Numbered from the stretch's first letter, positions 1-7,377 are shown. The stretch is DNA of 64,000 nt from Bacilliculturomica massiliensis (GCF_900605495.1 NZ_LR027603.1:497997-561996); one strand, 5' to 3'. Numbers and translations: made by a program. Notes: a model not told the origin generated them from the letters alone.

Positions 1-102
1 AGGACAATCATTAAAAAAAAAGGGGTTTCCGGCGGGCACGCGACCCGGTTCCCCATGCACCTTTCGGGGGGGGGGGTGCTGATTATCCCTCTGCTCAGGT
101 CC
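1..102. other. Probable sequencing or assembly artefact at the left end
   Basis: Bases 1-100 align without gaps to 5341-5440, the 3' part of the Nramp-like gene, with 20 mismatches. At 18 of those 20 positions the wrong base equals the base that follows in the intact copy, which is the pattern expected from prephasing in a poor Illumina read. The stretch has long homopolymers such as a run of G near 66-76. I read this as a contig end built from a damaged read and joined to unrelated sequence near base 103. A real diverged duplication would not show this next-base rule. Confidence 0.8.
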
Positions 103-314
103 TTCCTTTTATCCACGTTTGTCGGCGACACAGCGCCTGCCGGCGTGGTCGCGTTTGGTAGCGCGGCGGCGCCTGCCGGCGCAGTTTCGATTGTTGACGT
201 GGTCATGCTTGCGGGAGCGGCGTCGGCAGAGCTCATACCGCCATAAGCGGATATGGGAAGAAGAAGCAGGCAGATCAGCGCCGCCAGACCGGCGGGGGAG
301 TTCCGTTTCATCAT
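103..314 (-). CDS. N-terminal part of a secreted protein, cut by the damaged left end
   Basis: A minus-strand frame opens with two Met codons at 314 and stays open to the window edge. It starts MMKRNSP and continues with a hydrophobic core (AALICLLLLPISAYG), a typical Sec signal peptide with likely cleavage after SAYG or nearby. After this comes a low-complexity Ala/Thr/Pro stretch with two similar TPAGA/APAGA segments. It begins 47 bases after the stop of the upstream response regulator on the same strand, so the two are probably co-transcribed. Sequence beyond about base 103 is not trustworthy, so the mature protein and its function cannot be read. Confidence 0.55.
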
Positions 315-361
315 ATGTACCTCGTTTATCCAGAATGTGCACCGATCGACGCCGGAGAAAA

Positions 362-1057
362 TCATTCTTTTGAAGTGATCAATATCCGATAACCGCGTCC
401 GCGTATATATTCGATCGTCATGGGAGACAGATCGCGTCCCAGCTTAAGTTTTGCCCGAAGTCTGCTGATATGGACTTCCACCGTGCGGATATCTGCGCTC
501 GTATTCATGCCCCAGACGCGGGAATAAAGCTCCTCCGCAGAGAGAAAGCGGTTCTTGCTGTGCAGCAGAGTCAGGAAGAGACGGTATTCTTTTGGATTTA
601 ACAGGAGATCCTCGCCGTCCCAATAAGCTCTCTGATTATTGGAGTCCAGCCTGAGTTTCGGGCTGACAGTCTGCATGTCCGATGCTTTAAACTGCTCCAT
701 GCGGCGAAGCTGGGCCTCGATGCGCGCCAGAAGTACGTCTATATTATAAGGTTTTGTAATATAGTCGTCTCCGCCGGCCCGCAGACTCTTTACGATCTGT
801 TGCGATTCATTCAGGCTGGTGAGAAAAAGGATCGGGATCCTGGCTGAGGCGGCCAGCTCACGGCACAGTTCCAGGCCAGATCCGTCGGGCAGCATGATGT
901 CCAGGACCACCAGGTCGGGGAATGTGGTTTTAAGGAGATCTCTGGCCTGACGGAGGGTCCGGGCGGTTAAGACCCGGTAGCCCTCCCGTTCCAGACACTT
1001 TTTATTATAGTCCAGAATGTCTTTTTCATCCTCCACAAGAAGGATGCTGTGTTTCAT
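362..1057 (-). CDS. OmpR/PhoB-family response regulator
   Basis: A complete two-component response regulator of about 231 residues. The receiver domain (about 1-120) has the acidic pair in LLVEDE, the phospho-acceptor Asp in LVVLDIMLPDGSG and the conserved Lys in DYITKPY. The C-terminal winged-helix domain (about 135-231) ends with the family pattern TVEVHISRLRAKL...RGRGYRI. It probably controls promoters by binding as a phosphorylated dimer. I chose ATG at 1057 with GGGAGGA upstream; a TTG at 1060 is an alternative. No kinase gene lies beside it here, and the cognate kinase may lie beyond the left end. A signal-peptide protein follows on the same strand and may be its target or partner. Confidence 0.93.
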   Translation of the reverse strand: MKHSILLVEDEKDILDYNKKCLEREGYRVLTARTLRQARDLLKTTFPDLVVLDIMLPDGSGLELCRELAASARIPILFLTSLNESQQIVKSLRAGGDDYITKPYNIDVLLARIEAQLRRMEQFKASDMQTVSPKLRLDSNNQRAYWDGEDLLLNPKEYRLFLTLLHSKNRFLSAEELYSRVWGMNTSADIRTVEVHISRLRAKLKLGRDLSPMTIEYIRGRGYRILITSKE

Positions 1058-1180
1058 CAAATTCGATTCCTCCCGCGCAAATGTTGAATTTATTATGATC
1101 TTAGTCTCTGCTGCTTCAACGCTGCAGAGGGTGAAACGCAGTGGCGGAGCAGGACGTTAAATGCCGCAGGTCAGTAAGGA

Positions 1181-1951
1181 TTACGGCAGTCTGCCTGCCG
1201 CCCGGGCGGATAAATGATCGGCGATGGCCCGCAGTTCCTCAATGTACTGTCCCATATCAGCGGCGCGCATATAGGAGGTGAGACCTGCCATGCTGATGCC
1301 GAAGATCGGTTTTTTCATCTGATTGACCACCACCATGCCCACACCCCGGATGCCAAGAAGACTTTCTTCATCATCCACAGCATAGCCCTGGTGACGTATT
1401 TTATGAAGCTCCCGCTTTAGGACGCTCTGATCGGTTATGCTGTTGGGCGTCAGGCCGCGGAGCGGGGACAGGCTCAGAAGCTGCTCCAACTCCTTCTCTG
1501 AGAGGGCGGCCAGAAAGGCTTTTCCTGATGAAGTACAGTTAGCTGGAGCTTTGGCTCCGATCACAGTGGAGGCCATCATGATCCCATAGGGAATCACACT
1601 TTCCACATATAGAATATCCATACCGCTCAGCATAGTGATATGGGTATTTTTTTTATACTTTTCTGAGAGCTTTCGAAGGGCGACCACTGCCTCTTGCTTC
1701 AGATTCATGCTGCTGTGCATGGAGCTGGCCAGCTCGATGACGGCCGGTCCCAGCCGGTATTTGCCGCTGACCGGGTCCTGCTCCAGAAAGCACTGGCTTT
1801 CAATGGTGGCGATCAGTCCGAAAGCGGTGGTCTTGGGCAGCGCCATCAATTCTGAAATTTCGTTCAGGCTGAGAGCCTCGTTATTTTGAAACAGCTTAAG
1901 AATGGAGAACGCCTTTTCAACGCTCAACACCCGGGCTTTTTTTGTGGTAAT
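1181..1951 (-). CDS. IclR-family transcriptional regulator
   Basis: About 256 residues with the IclR layout. The N-terminal winged helix (LSVEKAFSILKLF...LSLNEISELMALPKTTAFGLIATI, about residues 8-65) is followed by an effector domain (YRLGPAVIELA...CTSSGKAFLA...GYAVDDEESLLGIRGVGMVV). It most likely represses or activates the divergent catabolic operon starting at 2199, with an acid or amino-acid-derived ligand. The frame is open up to 2083, but the upstream part lies in the operator region. The only good Shine-Dalgarno (AGGAGGTGA, about 1959-1967) is followed at 8 bases by ATT at 1951, with no ATG, GTG or TTG at normal spacing. ATT gives the expected family length. A start at 2083 would add 44 atypical residues. 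Confidence 0.9.
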   Translation of the reverse strand: MTTKKARVLSVEKAFSILKLFQNNEALSLNEISELMALPKTTAFGLIATIESQCFLEQDPVSGKYRLGPAVIELASSMHSSMNLKQEAVVALRKLSEKYKKNTHITMLSGMDILYVESVIPYGIMMASTVIGAKAPANCTSSGKAFLAALSEKELEQLLSLSPLRGLTPNSITDQSVLKRELHKIRHQGYAVDDEESLLGIRGVGMVVVNQMKKPIFGISMAGLTSYMRAADMGQYIEELRAIADHLSARAAGRLP

Positions 1952-2002
1952 AAAAGTCACCTCCTGAAAAATAGTCAAAAAGACTAGATTGGCTGATTTG
2001 CA

Positions 2003-2080
2003 TTCGGTATTTCCGAACGAAATGATGGGATAAGTATACCACATCCTTTGTCGATCTGTAAAGTATTCGATATTGCCGAA
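2003..2080. promoter_or_regulatory. Two 15-bp dyads, probable IclR-family operators
   Basis: Two near-identical inverted repeats lie between the divergent regulator and catabolic operon: TTCGGTATTTCCGAA at 2003-2017 and TTCGATATTGCCGAA at 2066-2080. Their centres are 63 bp apart, six turns of B-DNA, so two dimers would bind the same face of the helix. Pseudo-palindromes of about 15 bp are usual for IclR proteins. The assignment to this regulator is inferred from position. Confidence 0.65.
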
Positions 2081-2198
2081 CAAAAAACAGTTTTTCCTGA
2101 CTAATTAGTAAAAAGAGATTGAAAAGTTTGAACCTTTCTTTTATTATTCGGTTATAAAGAATATCAATTCGTAATTGAAGAACGAAAGGAGAATCATT

Positions 2199-2867
2199 AT
2201 GACTGCATTTATCAACTTGTCGCACCCTATTCACGAGGGAATGATCACGCCCCCCGCTCCCTGGCATCCCATCGTGGAGATCACACAGATGGGACGGCAC
2301 TGTCTGGAGGGAAGGGAGAGCTATAAGCTGAGCTTCGGAACCCATACGGGCACTCATATCGACACGCCGCCTCACATGGTACCCAACTCGGGGCCGCGGG
2401 TAGATGAGATCCCGCTGACGACGCTGATCGGTCCGGCAAAGATGCTGCGGATTCCCAAAGGTCCTTATGGAAAGATCACAGTGGAAGATCTGGAAGGCTG
2501 CGGCGTGGAGATTGGTAAGGGCGACCGCATTGTGATCAACACAGGATGGTACAAAACGTGGCTGACCCAGAGCTTTTTCCGGGAGTATCCCTGCTTTACT
2601 CCGGAGGCGGCTCAATGGCTGGTGGACAGAGGGATCATCTACATTCTCATGGATATGCCCTCCCCTGACGATCCCACGGAAAAGCTGGTGGCCGGTCAGC
2701 CAAACCCCATCCATTACGCATTCCTGAGCAAAGGAATATTCATCTCCGAGTACGTGACCAATCTGGACGAAATTCCCGGAGTCGAATTCGATCTCATCGC
2801 ATTGCCTCTGCTGGTGAAGGGGATGGACGGTTGTCCTACCAGAATCGTGGCAGCGGTGGAGGAATGA
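2199..2867 (+). CDS. Cyclase / kynurenine-formamidase-like metal hydrolase
   Basis: A 222-residue member of the cyclase family (Pfam Cyclase), which contains metal-dependent hydrolases such as arylformamidase KynB and isatin hydrolase. The family metal-binding motif HxGTHxDxPxH is present as THTGTHIDTPPHM (about residues 50-62). I chose ATG at 2199 with AAAGGAG 8 bases upstream; an in-frame ATG at 2175 has no such site. It is the first gene of a three-gene operon with a class V PLP enzyme and a transporter, divergent from an IclR regulator. That points to uptake and hydrolysis of an N-acyl or cyclic amino-acid-like compound. The true substrate cannot be read from sequence. Confidence 0.85.
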   Translation: MTAFINLSHPIHEGMITPPAPWHPIVEITQMGRHCLEGRESYKLSFGTHTGTHIDTPPHMVPNSGPRVDEIPLTTLIGPAKMLRIPKGPYGKITVEDLEGCGVEIGKGDRIVINTGWYKTWLTQSFFREYPCFTPEAAQWLVDRGIIYILMDMPSPDDPTEKLVAGQPNPIHYAFLSKGIFISEYVTNLDEIPGVEFDLIALPLLVKGMDGCPTRIVAAVEE

Positions 2868-2937
2868 TACGTCTGAATAACAGATAATGGAATGTTGTAG
2901 TGCCCGCTATGGTATGACATAATGAAGGAGAGAGAAA

Positions 2938-4218
2938 ATGGTAACAGGCAATAATCAGGGAAGTTTATTTGAGACAGAACTGCTGAAGGAGATCCGGGAA
3001 AAGTTCTGCGACGTGGAGCAGGATCCCATCTTTGGCTGTGATCGGCTGTTTTTCGACAATGCGGGAGGTTCCTTCCGCTTAAAAGCAGCGTCAGAGGCGT
3101 TTCAGAAGGCGGACAGCATACCGGACTGCCCGGAACATCGCCAGAAACAGGCGCTGTGGCTTCAGGAGGTGCAGCGCAAAGGAACAGAGGACATCAAGAT
3201 GATGTTCAACGCGCCGGAGGAGAGCAGCGTGGCTACGAACCTGACCGCGTCCATGATGATGTTTGAAATGACGCGGGCCATCGCCGAGGGCGTGCCGGGG
3301 ACCAATGTGGTTACCACTGCGCTGGAGCATCCGTCGGCCTTCGATTCCGCCAAATATTTTGCTGAACGGACCGGAAAGGAACTGCGGGTGGCGCAGACCA
3401 ACCGAGTGACAGGCGGCGTGGACGTGGAGGAGATCGTACGGCTCGTGGATCAGGACACCAGCTTCATCAGTGTGATCTATGGGTCCAACATCTCCGGCGC
3501 AGTGATCGATATGGAGGCCGTGGTGCGGGAATGCAGGCGAATCAAGCCGGATCTGTTCATCATCTGCGACGCGGTGCAGCATACGCCTCACGCGGCTATC
3601 GATCTGAGCAGGACGCCGGTGGACGCCGTCAATTTTGCGCCGTACAAGTTTTTCGGCGTAAGGGGTATGGGATTTGCGATTCTGTCTCCGCGGGCGGCGA
3701 AGCTCTCTCACAATCAGCTGCTGGCAAAACCCGCCGGCGACTGGGAGCTGGGCAGTCCGGCAGCGGGACATTTCGCTTCCGTCTCCGCAGTGGCGGATTA
3801 TGTCTGTTGGATCGGTGAAAAGTTTATCGGCGCTGCAGACCGCAGAGCGCTCTATGAGGAGGGCATGAAGCAGATCAACCTGCACGAAAGAGCCTTGCTT
3901 TACCGCATGCTTGAGGGCGGCGGAGCGGTGCCGGGGCTCAGGCACATGCCCGGCGTCTCTGTCTATCTGGATTATGAGGATCTGAGCACGCGAGATTTTA
4001 TCCTGGCCATAGGGATCGACGGACTGGATTATATTAAAGCGGTGGAGGAGTATGAGAAGGAAGGGGTCATCGTCTTTGAACGGGTGGCTTCCAGTCATTT
4101 CTCCGTGCGTATGCTGCATTCTTTCGGAATGGAAGGGGCTATTCGCGTGTCGCCGCTGCACTGTCATACAGTGGAAGAAATAGATCGATTCCTTCAGATT
4201 ACTCAGAAGCTTGCATAA
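2938..4218 (+). CDS. Class V aminotransferase-fold PLP enzyme (kynureninase / cysteine-desulfurase-like)
   Basis: 426 residues with the fold-type I, class V signature. FFDNAGGSF near residue 40 is the usual cofactor loop, CDAVQHTPHAAIDL near 210 carries the Asp that pairs with the pyridine nitrogen, and VNFAPYKFFG near 237 carries the Schiff-base Lys. There is no clear catalytic Cys loop of a dedicated cysteine desulfurase. It lies 70 bases downstream of the cyclase and 15 bases before the transporter, with AAGGAGAGAG ahead of the ATG. In a kynureninase-like pathway it would act on the amine released by the cyclase, but isopenicillin-epimerase-like or lyase activities are equally possible. 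Confidence 0.82.
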   Translation: MVTGNNQGSLFETELLKEIREKFCDVEQDPIFGCDRLFFDNAGGSFRLKAASEAFQKADSIPDCPEHRQKQALWLQEVQRKGTEDIKMMFNAPEESSVATNLTASMMMFEMTRAIAEGVPGTNVVTTALEHPSAFDSAKYFAERTGKELRVAQTNRVTGGVDVEEIVRLVDQDTSFISVIYGSNISGAVIDMEAVVRECRRIKPDLFIICDAVQHTPHAAIDLSRTPVDAVNFAPYKFFGVRGMGFAILSPRAAKLSHNQLLAKPAGDWELGSPAAGHFASVSAVADYVCWIGEKFIGAADRRALYEEGMKQINLHERALLYRMLEGGGAVPGLRHMPGVSVYLDYEDLSTRDFILAIGIDGLDYIKAVEEYEKEGVIVFERVASSHFSVRMLHSFGMEGAIRVSPLHCHTVEEIDRFLQITQKLA

Positions 4219-4233
4219 AGAGGAGGAACTCCG

Positions 4234-5475
4234 ATGGAAAAACGATCACTCAGGGACAGACTCAAGAATATGGGACCGGCGGCCGTTATAGCTGCGGCAG
4301 TCATCGGTCCTGGATCCGTAACAGCCTGCGGGCTGGCTGGCTACCAGTACGGTCAGGTTTTGGGGTGGGCGATCCTGTTCGCGGTGGTCGCCGCCGTGGC
4401 GGTGCAGTCCATCACTTCAAGGATCGCGGTGGTGACGCGGCAGGGGCTGTCGGAAAACATCCGGACCATCTTTGCCAACTCGTGGATCAAGTGGCCTGTG
4501 GCTGTCAGTCTGATGCTGACGGTGGGCGTGGGAAACATCGCCTATGAGGCGGGCAACATCGTTGGAGCGGCCACTGGAGCCGGTATTTTTCTCGGAGATC
4601 ACAGGGCGGCGACCTGTATAGGTATCTGTGTCGTGGCGGCGATCTTCCTCTTTTCCGGTAGCATGAAATATGTGCAGAATTTCCTGACAGCACTGATTAT
4701 CCTCATGGCGGTGATCTTCACTGTCACAGCTGTTATCGTGCAGCCTGACGTCGGAGAGGTGCTTTCCGGCATGGTGATTCCAAGGGTCCCGGCGGGCGGA
4801 CAGATCGTAGCCATGGGGTTGATCGGGACGACACTGGCGACCACGAATATCTTCCTGTATACTGCCTCCTGTGCGCTGGTGGCGAAGGAGAAGGCGAAGG
4901 ATGAGCGGGCAGTGGATATTCTTTTGGAAGACAATAAGCTGGATATCGGTATAAATGGCTTTTTTACGGCGTTAATTTCCATCTCTATCATTACAGTAGG
5001 GGCCAGTTTGGCGCTTCGCGGCGTCAGCGTGACAGCTGTGGCTGATCTGGCGCAGGGGTTGGAGCCGTTGGCCGGATCTTTCGCAAAGGTTATCTTCGCC
5101 ACAGGTATTCTCTCCGCGGGCATCTCGTCGGCGGTGACCTGTCCCATGGGCGCAGCCTATGTGATCACGGGGCTCATGGGCTGGTCCACGGATCTGGGGG
5201 ATAAAAAATTTCGTATCATTTTAGGGATCGAACTGGCGCTGGGCTGCGTGCTGGCGATCTTTGGAGGAGCGCCTACCAATCTGATCATTATGGCGCAGTC
5301 CTGCAATGGTATTTTTCTGCCCATCATTATCATCGTGCTGATGGCAATCATTAACAAGAAAGAGGTGTTCGGCAGGCACGCGAACCGGCTTCCCATGAAC
5401 CTGTTCGGAGCGGCGGTGCTGATTATCACTCTGCTCATGTCAGTCAATACATTTTATAAAATCTTTTTTGTATAG
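4234..5475 (+). CDS. Nramp (SLC11)-family membrane transporter, divergent
   Basis: 413 residues with about 11 hydrophobic segments and the overall Nramp pattern. The first helix reads GPGSVTACGLAGYQYG where classical metal transporters have DPGN. The sixth-helix region reads TTLATTNIFLYTAS instead of the MPHN type motif, so the usual manganese/iron ligands are absent. It is the last gene of a catabolic operon with a cyclase and a PLP enzyme, so an organic substrate or a different ion such as magnesium is conceivable. Nramp shares the LeuT fold with amino-acid carriers. Its 3' part is the template of the smeared sequence at 1-102. Confidence 0.82.
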   Translation: MEKRSLRDRLKNMGPAAVIAAAVIGPGSVTACGLAGYQYGQVLGWAILFAVVAAVAVQSITSRIAVVTRQGLSENIRTIFANSWIKWPVAVSLMLTVGVGNIAYEAGNIVGAATGAGIFLGDHRAATCIGICVVAAIFLFSGSMKYVQNFLTALIILMAVIFTVTAVIVQPDVGEVLSGMVIPRVPAGGQIVAMGLIGTTLATTNIFLYTASCALVAKEKAKDERAVDILLEDNKLDIGINGFFTALISISIITVGASLALRGVSVTAVADLAQGLEPLAGSFAKVIFATGILSAGISSAVTCPMGAAYVITGLMGWSTDLGDKKFRIILGIELALGCVLAIFGGAPTNLIIMAQSCNGIFLPIIIIVLMAIINKKEVFGRHANRLPMNLFGAAVLIITLLMSVNTFYKIFFV

Positions 5476-5673
5476 AGTCGCCGTACAGTTCTTTCCCGCG
5501 GAGACAGTGTTTCCGGTCATGATCGGAACTCTGTTTCAACAGGTCCTGGCCGCCTTCGGCGGCATATACGTGAACCGAAGAAAAAGCAGGCGGAACCTGG
5601 GGGAAAAGGTGGAGCCGCAACCCCCGATCCTATGAGGTTTTGCGCTTCTTTTAGAGGTATTGCAAATAAAGCA

Positions 5674-5701
5674 GCAGCGCCTTATACTGATAAGGCGCTG
5701 C
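5674..5701. terminator. Bidirectional terminator hairpin
   Basis: A perfect 12-bp stem (GCAGCGCCTTAT) with a 4-base loop. It sits between the end of the Nramp-like operon and the convergent VOC gene and can serve both. The remaining bases 5476-5673 hold GC-rich sequence with small inverted repeats but no gene or riboswitch I can name. Confidence 0.7.
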
Positions 5702-5759
5702 TTGATCCCGGTCCATACTCTCTTCTATCATCCAGCAGACAGGAATTCGTGCTGCTGAT

Positions 5760-6167
5760 CTAACCATATCGCTGTTCAAATATATTTTTTGGTATTGGAA
5801 TAATACAAAAAGGATGACCTGAAGTATCTGTCATAACTTTCCAATTGTCAGAGAATTGGTTTTCCATCATTTTTGCTCCGCACTTAACTGCGTGTTCGAT
5901 CGTACTTTCATACTCATCCATGCTGACGTAAAAATCCAAATGTATCATTTGCTGCTGTTCTTCTTTGCTTGATGGCCATTTGGGGCATTTATATTCGGGG
6001 TTTTCCTGAAATACTAAAGGCGTTTCACTGTAATCCTCTTTTGCTACGGTGATCCACTTTTCTCCATCCTGGACCTGGCTGTTTTTTGTCCATCCCAACA
6101 TTCTTGCGTAAAAATCAGACAATTCTTCGATATTATCACTATCTAATACGATTGCACCTAATTTCAT
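5760..6167 (-). CDS. VOC-family (glyoxalase / bleomycin-resistance fold) protein
   Basis: 135 residues with the paired beta-alpha-beta modules of the vicinal oxygen chelate family: KLGAIVLDSDNIEELSDFYARMLGW at the start and LDFYVSMDEYESTIEHAVKCGAKM in the second half, followed by a TDTSGHPFCI metal-site-like end. Members include glyoxalase I, dioxygenases and drug-sequestering proteins; the substrate is unknown. GGAGG lies 7 bases before the ATG. It follows the GNAT gene by 21 bases, so the two form an operon. Both are clearly richer in A and T than their neighbours, which suggests acquisition from another genome. Confidence 0.85.
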   Translation of the reverse strand: MKLGAIVLDSDNIEELSDFYARMLGWTKNSQVQDGEKWITVAKEDYSETPLVFQENPEYKCPKWPSSKEEQQQMIHLDFYVSMDEYESTIEHAVKCGAKMMENQFSDNWKVMTDTSGHPFCIIPIPKNIFEQRYG

Positions 6168-6188
6168 TTTGATCCCTCCATGTCAACA

Positions 6189-6701
6189 TTACTTTTCTGC
6201 ATTCTGATCGACTGTCCGATAAATATAACAGATCTCACGCAGCTCTTTTCCACCGATGTTATCATCTAAATAATCATCAGTCATTAAAAATCCAGCTTTT
6301 TCATAAAAGTGTCTGGCTTTTAAGTTTTCTTCAAGAACCCACAGAAAAAGATTTTCATGACCCATTTTCCTCATTTCAACAATAACGGAGTCCAAAAGAG
6401 CCTTGCCAAGACCTTTTCCCATATAGTCCGTCAGTAAGTATATGGAAATTATCTCTCCCCACCCGGGAAACTGCTGAAAGCGGGATCTGGAGAAACTACT
6501 CGTTCCCACGATCTTTTCATCCTCAATACAAACCAGCGTGCTCCAATCTGAATTCTCCAGATTTGTTATCCAACGTCCTTCTTGAATCGAGTCGAGATAA
6601 TCCTGCGGTATCATGCCTTTATATGCATATTTCCAACTTTCTTCATATACCTTGCTGATTGATCCTCTGTCATCGGCAGGCGTAATATACCGGATTTTCA
6701 T
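6189..6701 (-). CDS. GNAT-family N-acetyltransferase
   Basis: About 170 residues of the GCN5-related acetyltransferase fold. The acetyl-CoA pyrophosphate-binding loop appears as LLTDYMGKGLGKALLDSVI (R/QxxGxG/A type) and the C-terminal beta-bulge region as LWVLEENLKARHFYEKAGF. The substrate is not predictable and could be a small amine, a drug or a protein N-terminus. I chose ATG at 6701, because AGGAG lies 9 bases upstream; the ATG at 6710 touches the ribosome binding site. It is transcribed together with the downstream VOC gene, and the pair has an unusually AT-rich composition for this window. Confidence 0.88.
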   Translation of the reverse strand: MKIRYITPADDRGSISKVYEESWKYAYKGMIPQDYLDSIQEGRWITNLENSDWSTLVCIEDEKIVGTSSFSRSRFQQFPGWGEIISIYLLTDYMGKGLGKALLDSVIVEMRKMGHENLFLWVLEENLKARHFYEKAGFLMTDDYLDDNIGGKELREICYIYRTVDQNAEK

Positions 6702-6835
6702 TCTATTCATCTCCTGTGTCGATTTAACGTTATACCCTACATTCTAAAGAAAAATAAACGCAGCGTCAACCTGTCCTGAAGGCAGAGTGACCACTGCGGG
6801 CGGAGCCGGACGGCGACGAAAACGATAAAAACACT

Positions 6836-6863
6836 TTGACACAGAGCGTATTTGGGGTATAAT
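6836..6863 (+). promoter_or_regulatory. Antitoxin RNA promoter, copy 1
   Basis: Consensus sigma-A elements: TTGACA at 6836-6841 and TATAAT at 6858-6863, spacer 16 bp. Transcription should start near 6870. Confidence 0.8.
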
Positions 6864-6869
6864 AAAGAT

Positions 6870-6949
6870 ACAAGAGTGCTGCCGGTAGACGGCTAGCCGC
6901 ATGTGGTCAAAAAATAACCGCAACTGGCAAGAGTGAGCGGTTATTTTTT
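6870..6949 (+). ncRNA. Predicted antisense RNA antitoxin, copy 1
   Basis: A transcript of about 80 nt is predicted from the promoter at 6836-6863 to a terminator with a 13-bp stem (6909-6921 with 6937-6949) that ends in TTTTTT. Its 3' end is complementary to the last codons and 3' end of the toxin mRNA from the other strand. This is the convergent layout known for bsrG/SR4 and txpA/RatA. The RNA itself is inferred from promoter, terminator and position. Confidence 0.65.
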
Positions 6950-7024
6950 ATGATTCCAATTCAGGATTGCAAGGATCAGTCCGGCAACGCCGAGGATGAC
7001 CATGAATTCTTCATATGTACTCAT
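6941..7024 (-). CDS. Hol-Tox / type I toxin-like 27-residue membrane peptide, copy 1
   Basis: 27 codons starting MSTYEEFMVILGVAG, with one hydrophobic helix (about residues 8-22) and a short polar tail ending NHKK. The MSxYE start, single helix and lysine tail match the putative holin-like toxin family and small type I toxins such as TxpA/BsrG. A perfect AAAGGAGGTGA lies just before the ATG, and the stop codon lies inside the stem of the terminator hairpin. Overproduction would be expected to depolarise the membrane, with the RNA at 6870-6949 as silencer. Function is inferred from family and layout. It is too short for normal gene finders. Confidence 0.75.
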   Translation of the reverse strand: MSTYEEFMVILGVAGLILAILNWNHKK

Positions 7025-7124
7025 AAGCCTCACCTCCTTTAAAGCGCGATTGGGATGAAACCCTCCTGCGGCGATAACGAGTGTGCGGCTGACCGCCTGC
7101 CGTGTCTCTGGCAGCACCATTTAC

Positions 7125-7153
7125 AGTTTAAGGAAAAATAAACGCAGTGTCAA
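7125..7153 (-). promoter_or_regulatory. Toxin promoter, copy 1
   Basis: On the minus strand TTGACA (7148-7153) and TAAACT (7125-7130) are 17 bp apart. Transcription would start near 7118, giving a leader of about 95 nt before the toxin ATG. The -35 element lies inside the stem of the hairpin at 7141-7183. Confidence 0.7.
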
Positions 7154-7186
7154 CCAGCCTGAAAGGCGGGGCGACACTGCGTTTTT
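7141..7186 (+). terminator. Hairpin with T-run, copy 1
   Basis: Inverted repeat AACGCAGTGTC (7141-7151) with GACACTGCGTT (7173-7183), followed by T residues. It can terminate plus-strand transcription that runs past the antitoxin gene, and it overlaps the toxin promoter. Confidence 0.6.
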
Positions 7187-7278
7187 AAGTTGGCATTGAA
7201 CTTGCGTATTACAGCGCGGGCCGCAGCGAGCTGAAAGTCGTTCAGCCGCAGCGGCGAAATATTATTTTTGGGTTACAG

Positions 7279-7377
7279 TATGAAATCCGGTTCGGCCAGT
7301 GTCAGGCTGCGGCCTCCTTGCGGAGCCCGACTCCGTATCCGCAGTTGATCTCACATCTGCGGGTATTCTACGTGGAG
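7279..7377 (-). pseudogene. Remnant of the 3' end of hydA between the two repeat units
   Basis: The segment around 7355-7377 (CTGCGGGTATTCTACGTGGAG) is almost the same as the coding end of hydA near 7967-7988. The segment just after base 7278 also resembles the flank of the second unit after 7851. The tandem duplication therefore carried along the tail of the neighbouring hydrogenase gene, and the extra tail has since decayed. A shorter scar of the same kind is visible near 6795-6808. Confidence 0.6.

Larger units (their letters stand above)
6806..7278. repeat. Tandem repeat unit 1 carrying a type I toxin-antitoxin module
   Basis: This unit of about 473 bp is repeated at 7378-7851 with only scattered substitutions and a 1-base indel. 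Each copy carries an antitoxin-RNA promoter, a shared terminator hairpin, a 27-codon toxin gene, a toxin promoter and a second hairpin. Just upstream, at about 6742-6790, there is a decayed piece that resembles the toxin-promoter segment, so there may once have been three units. Confidence 0.88.

Noticed and set aside
5500-5640. Possible riboswitch between the Nramp-like gene and its terminator
   Set aside because: The GC-rich segment has small inverted repeats but no conserved riboswitch core that I could match, and it lies downstream of the operon.
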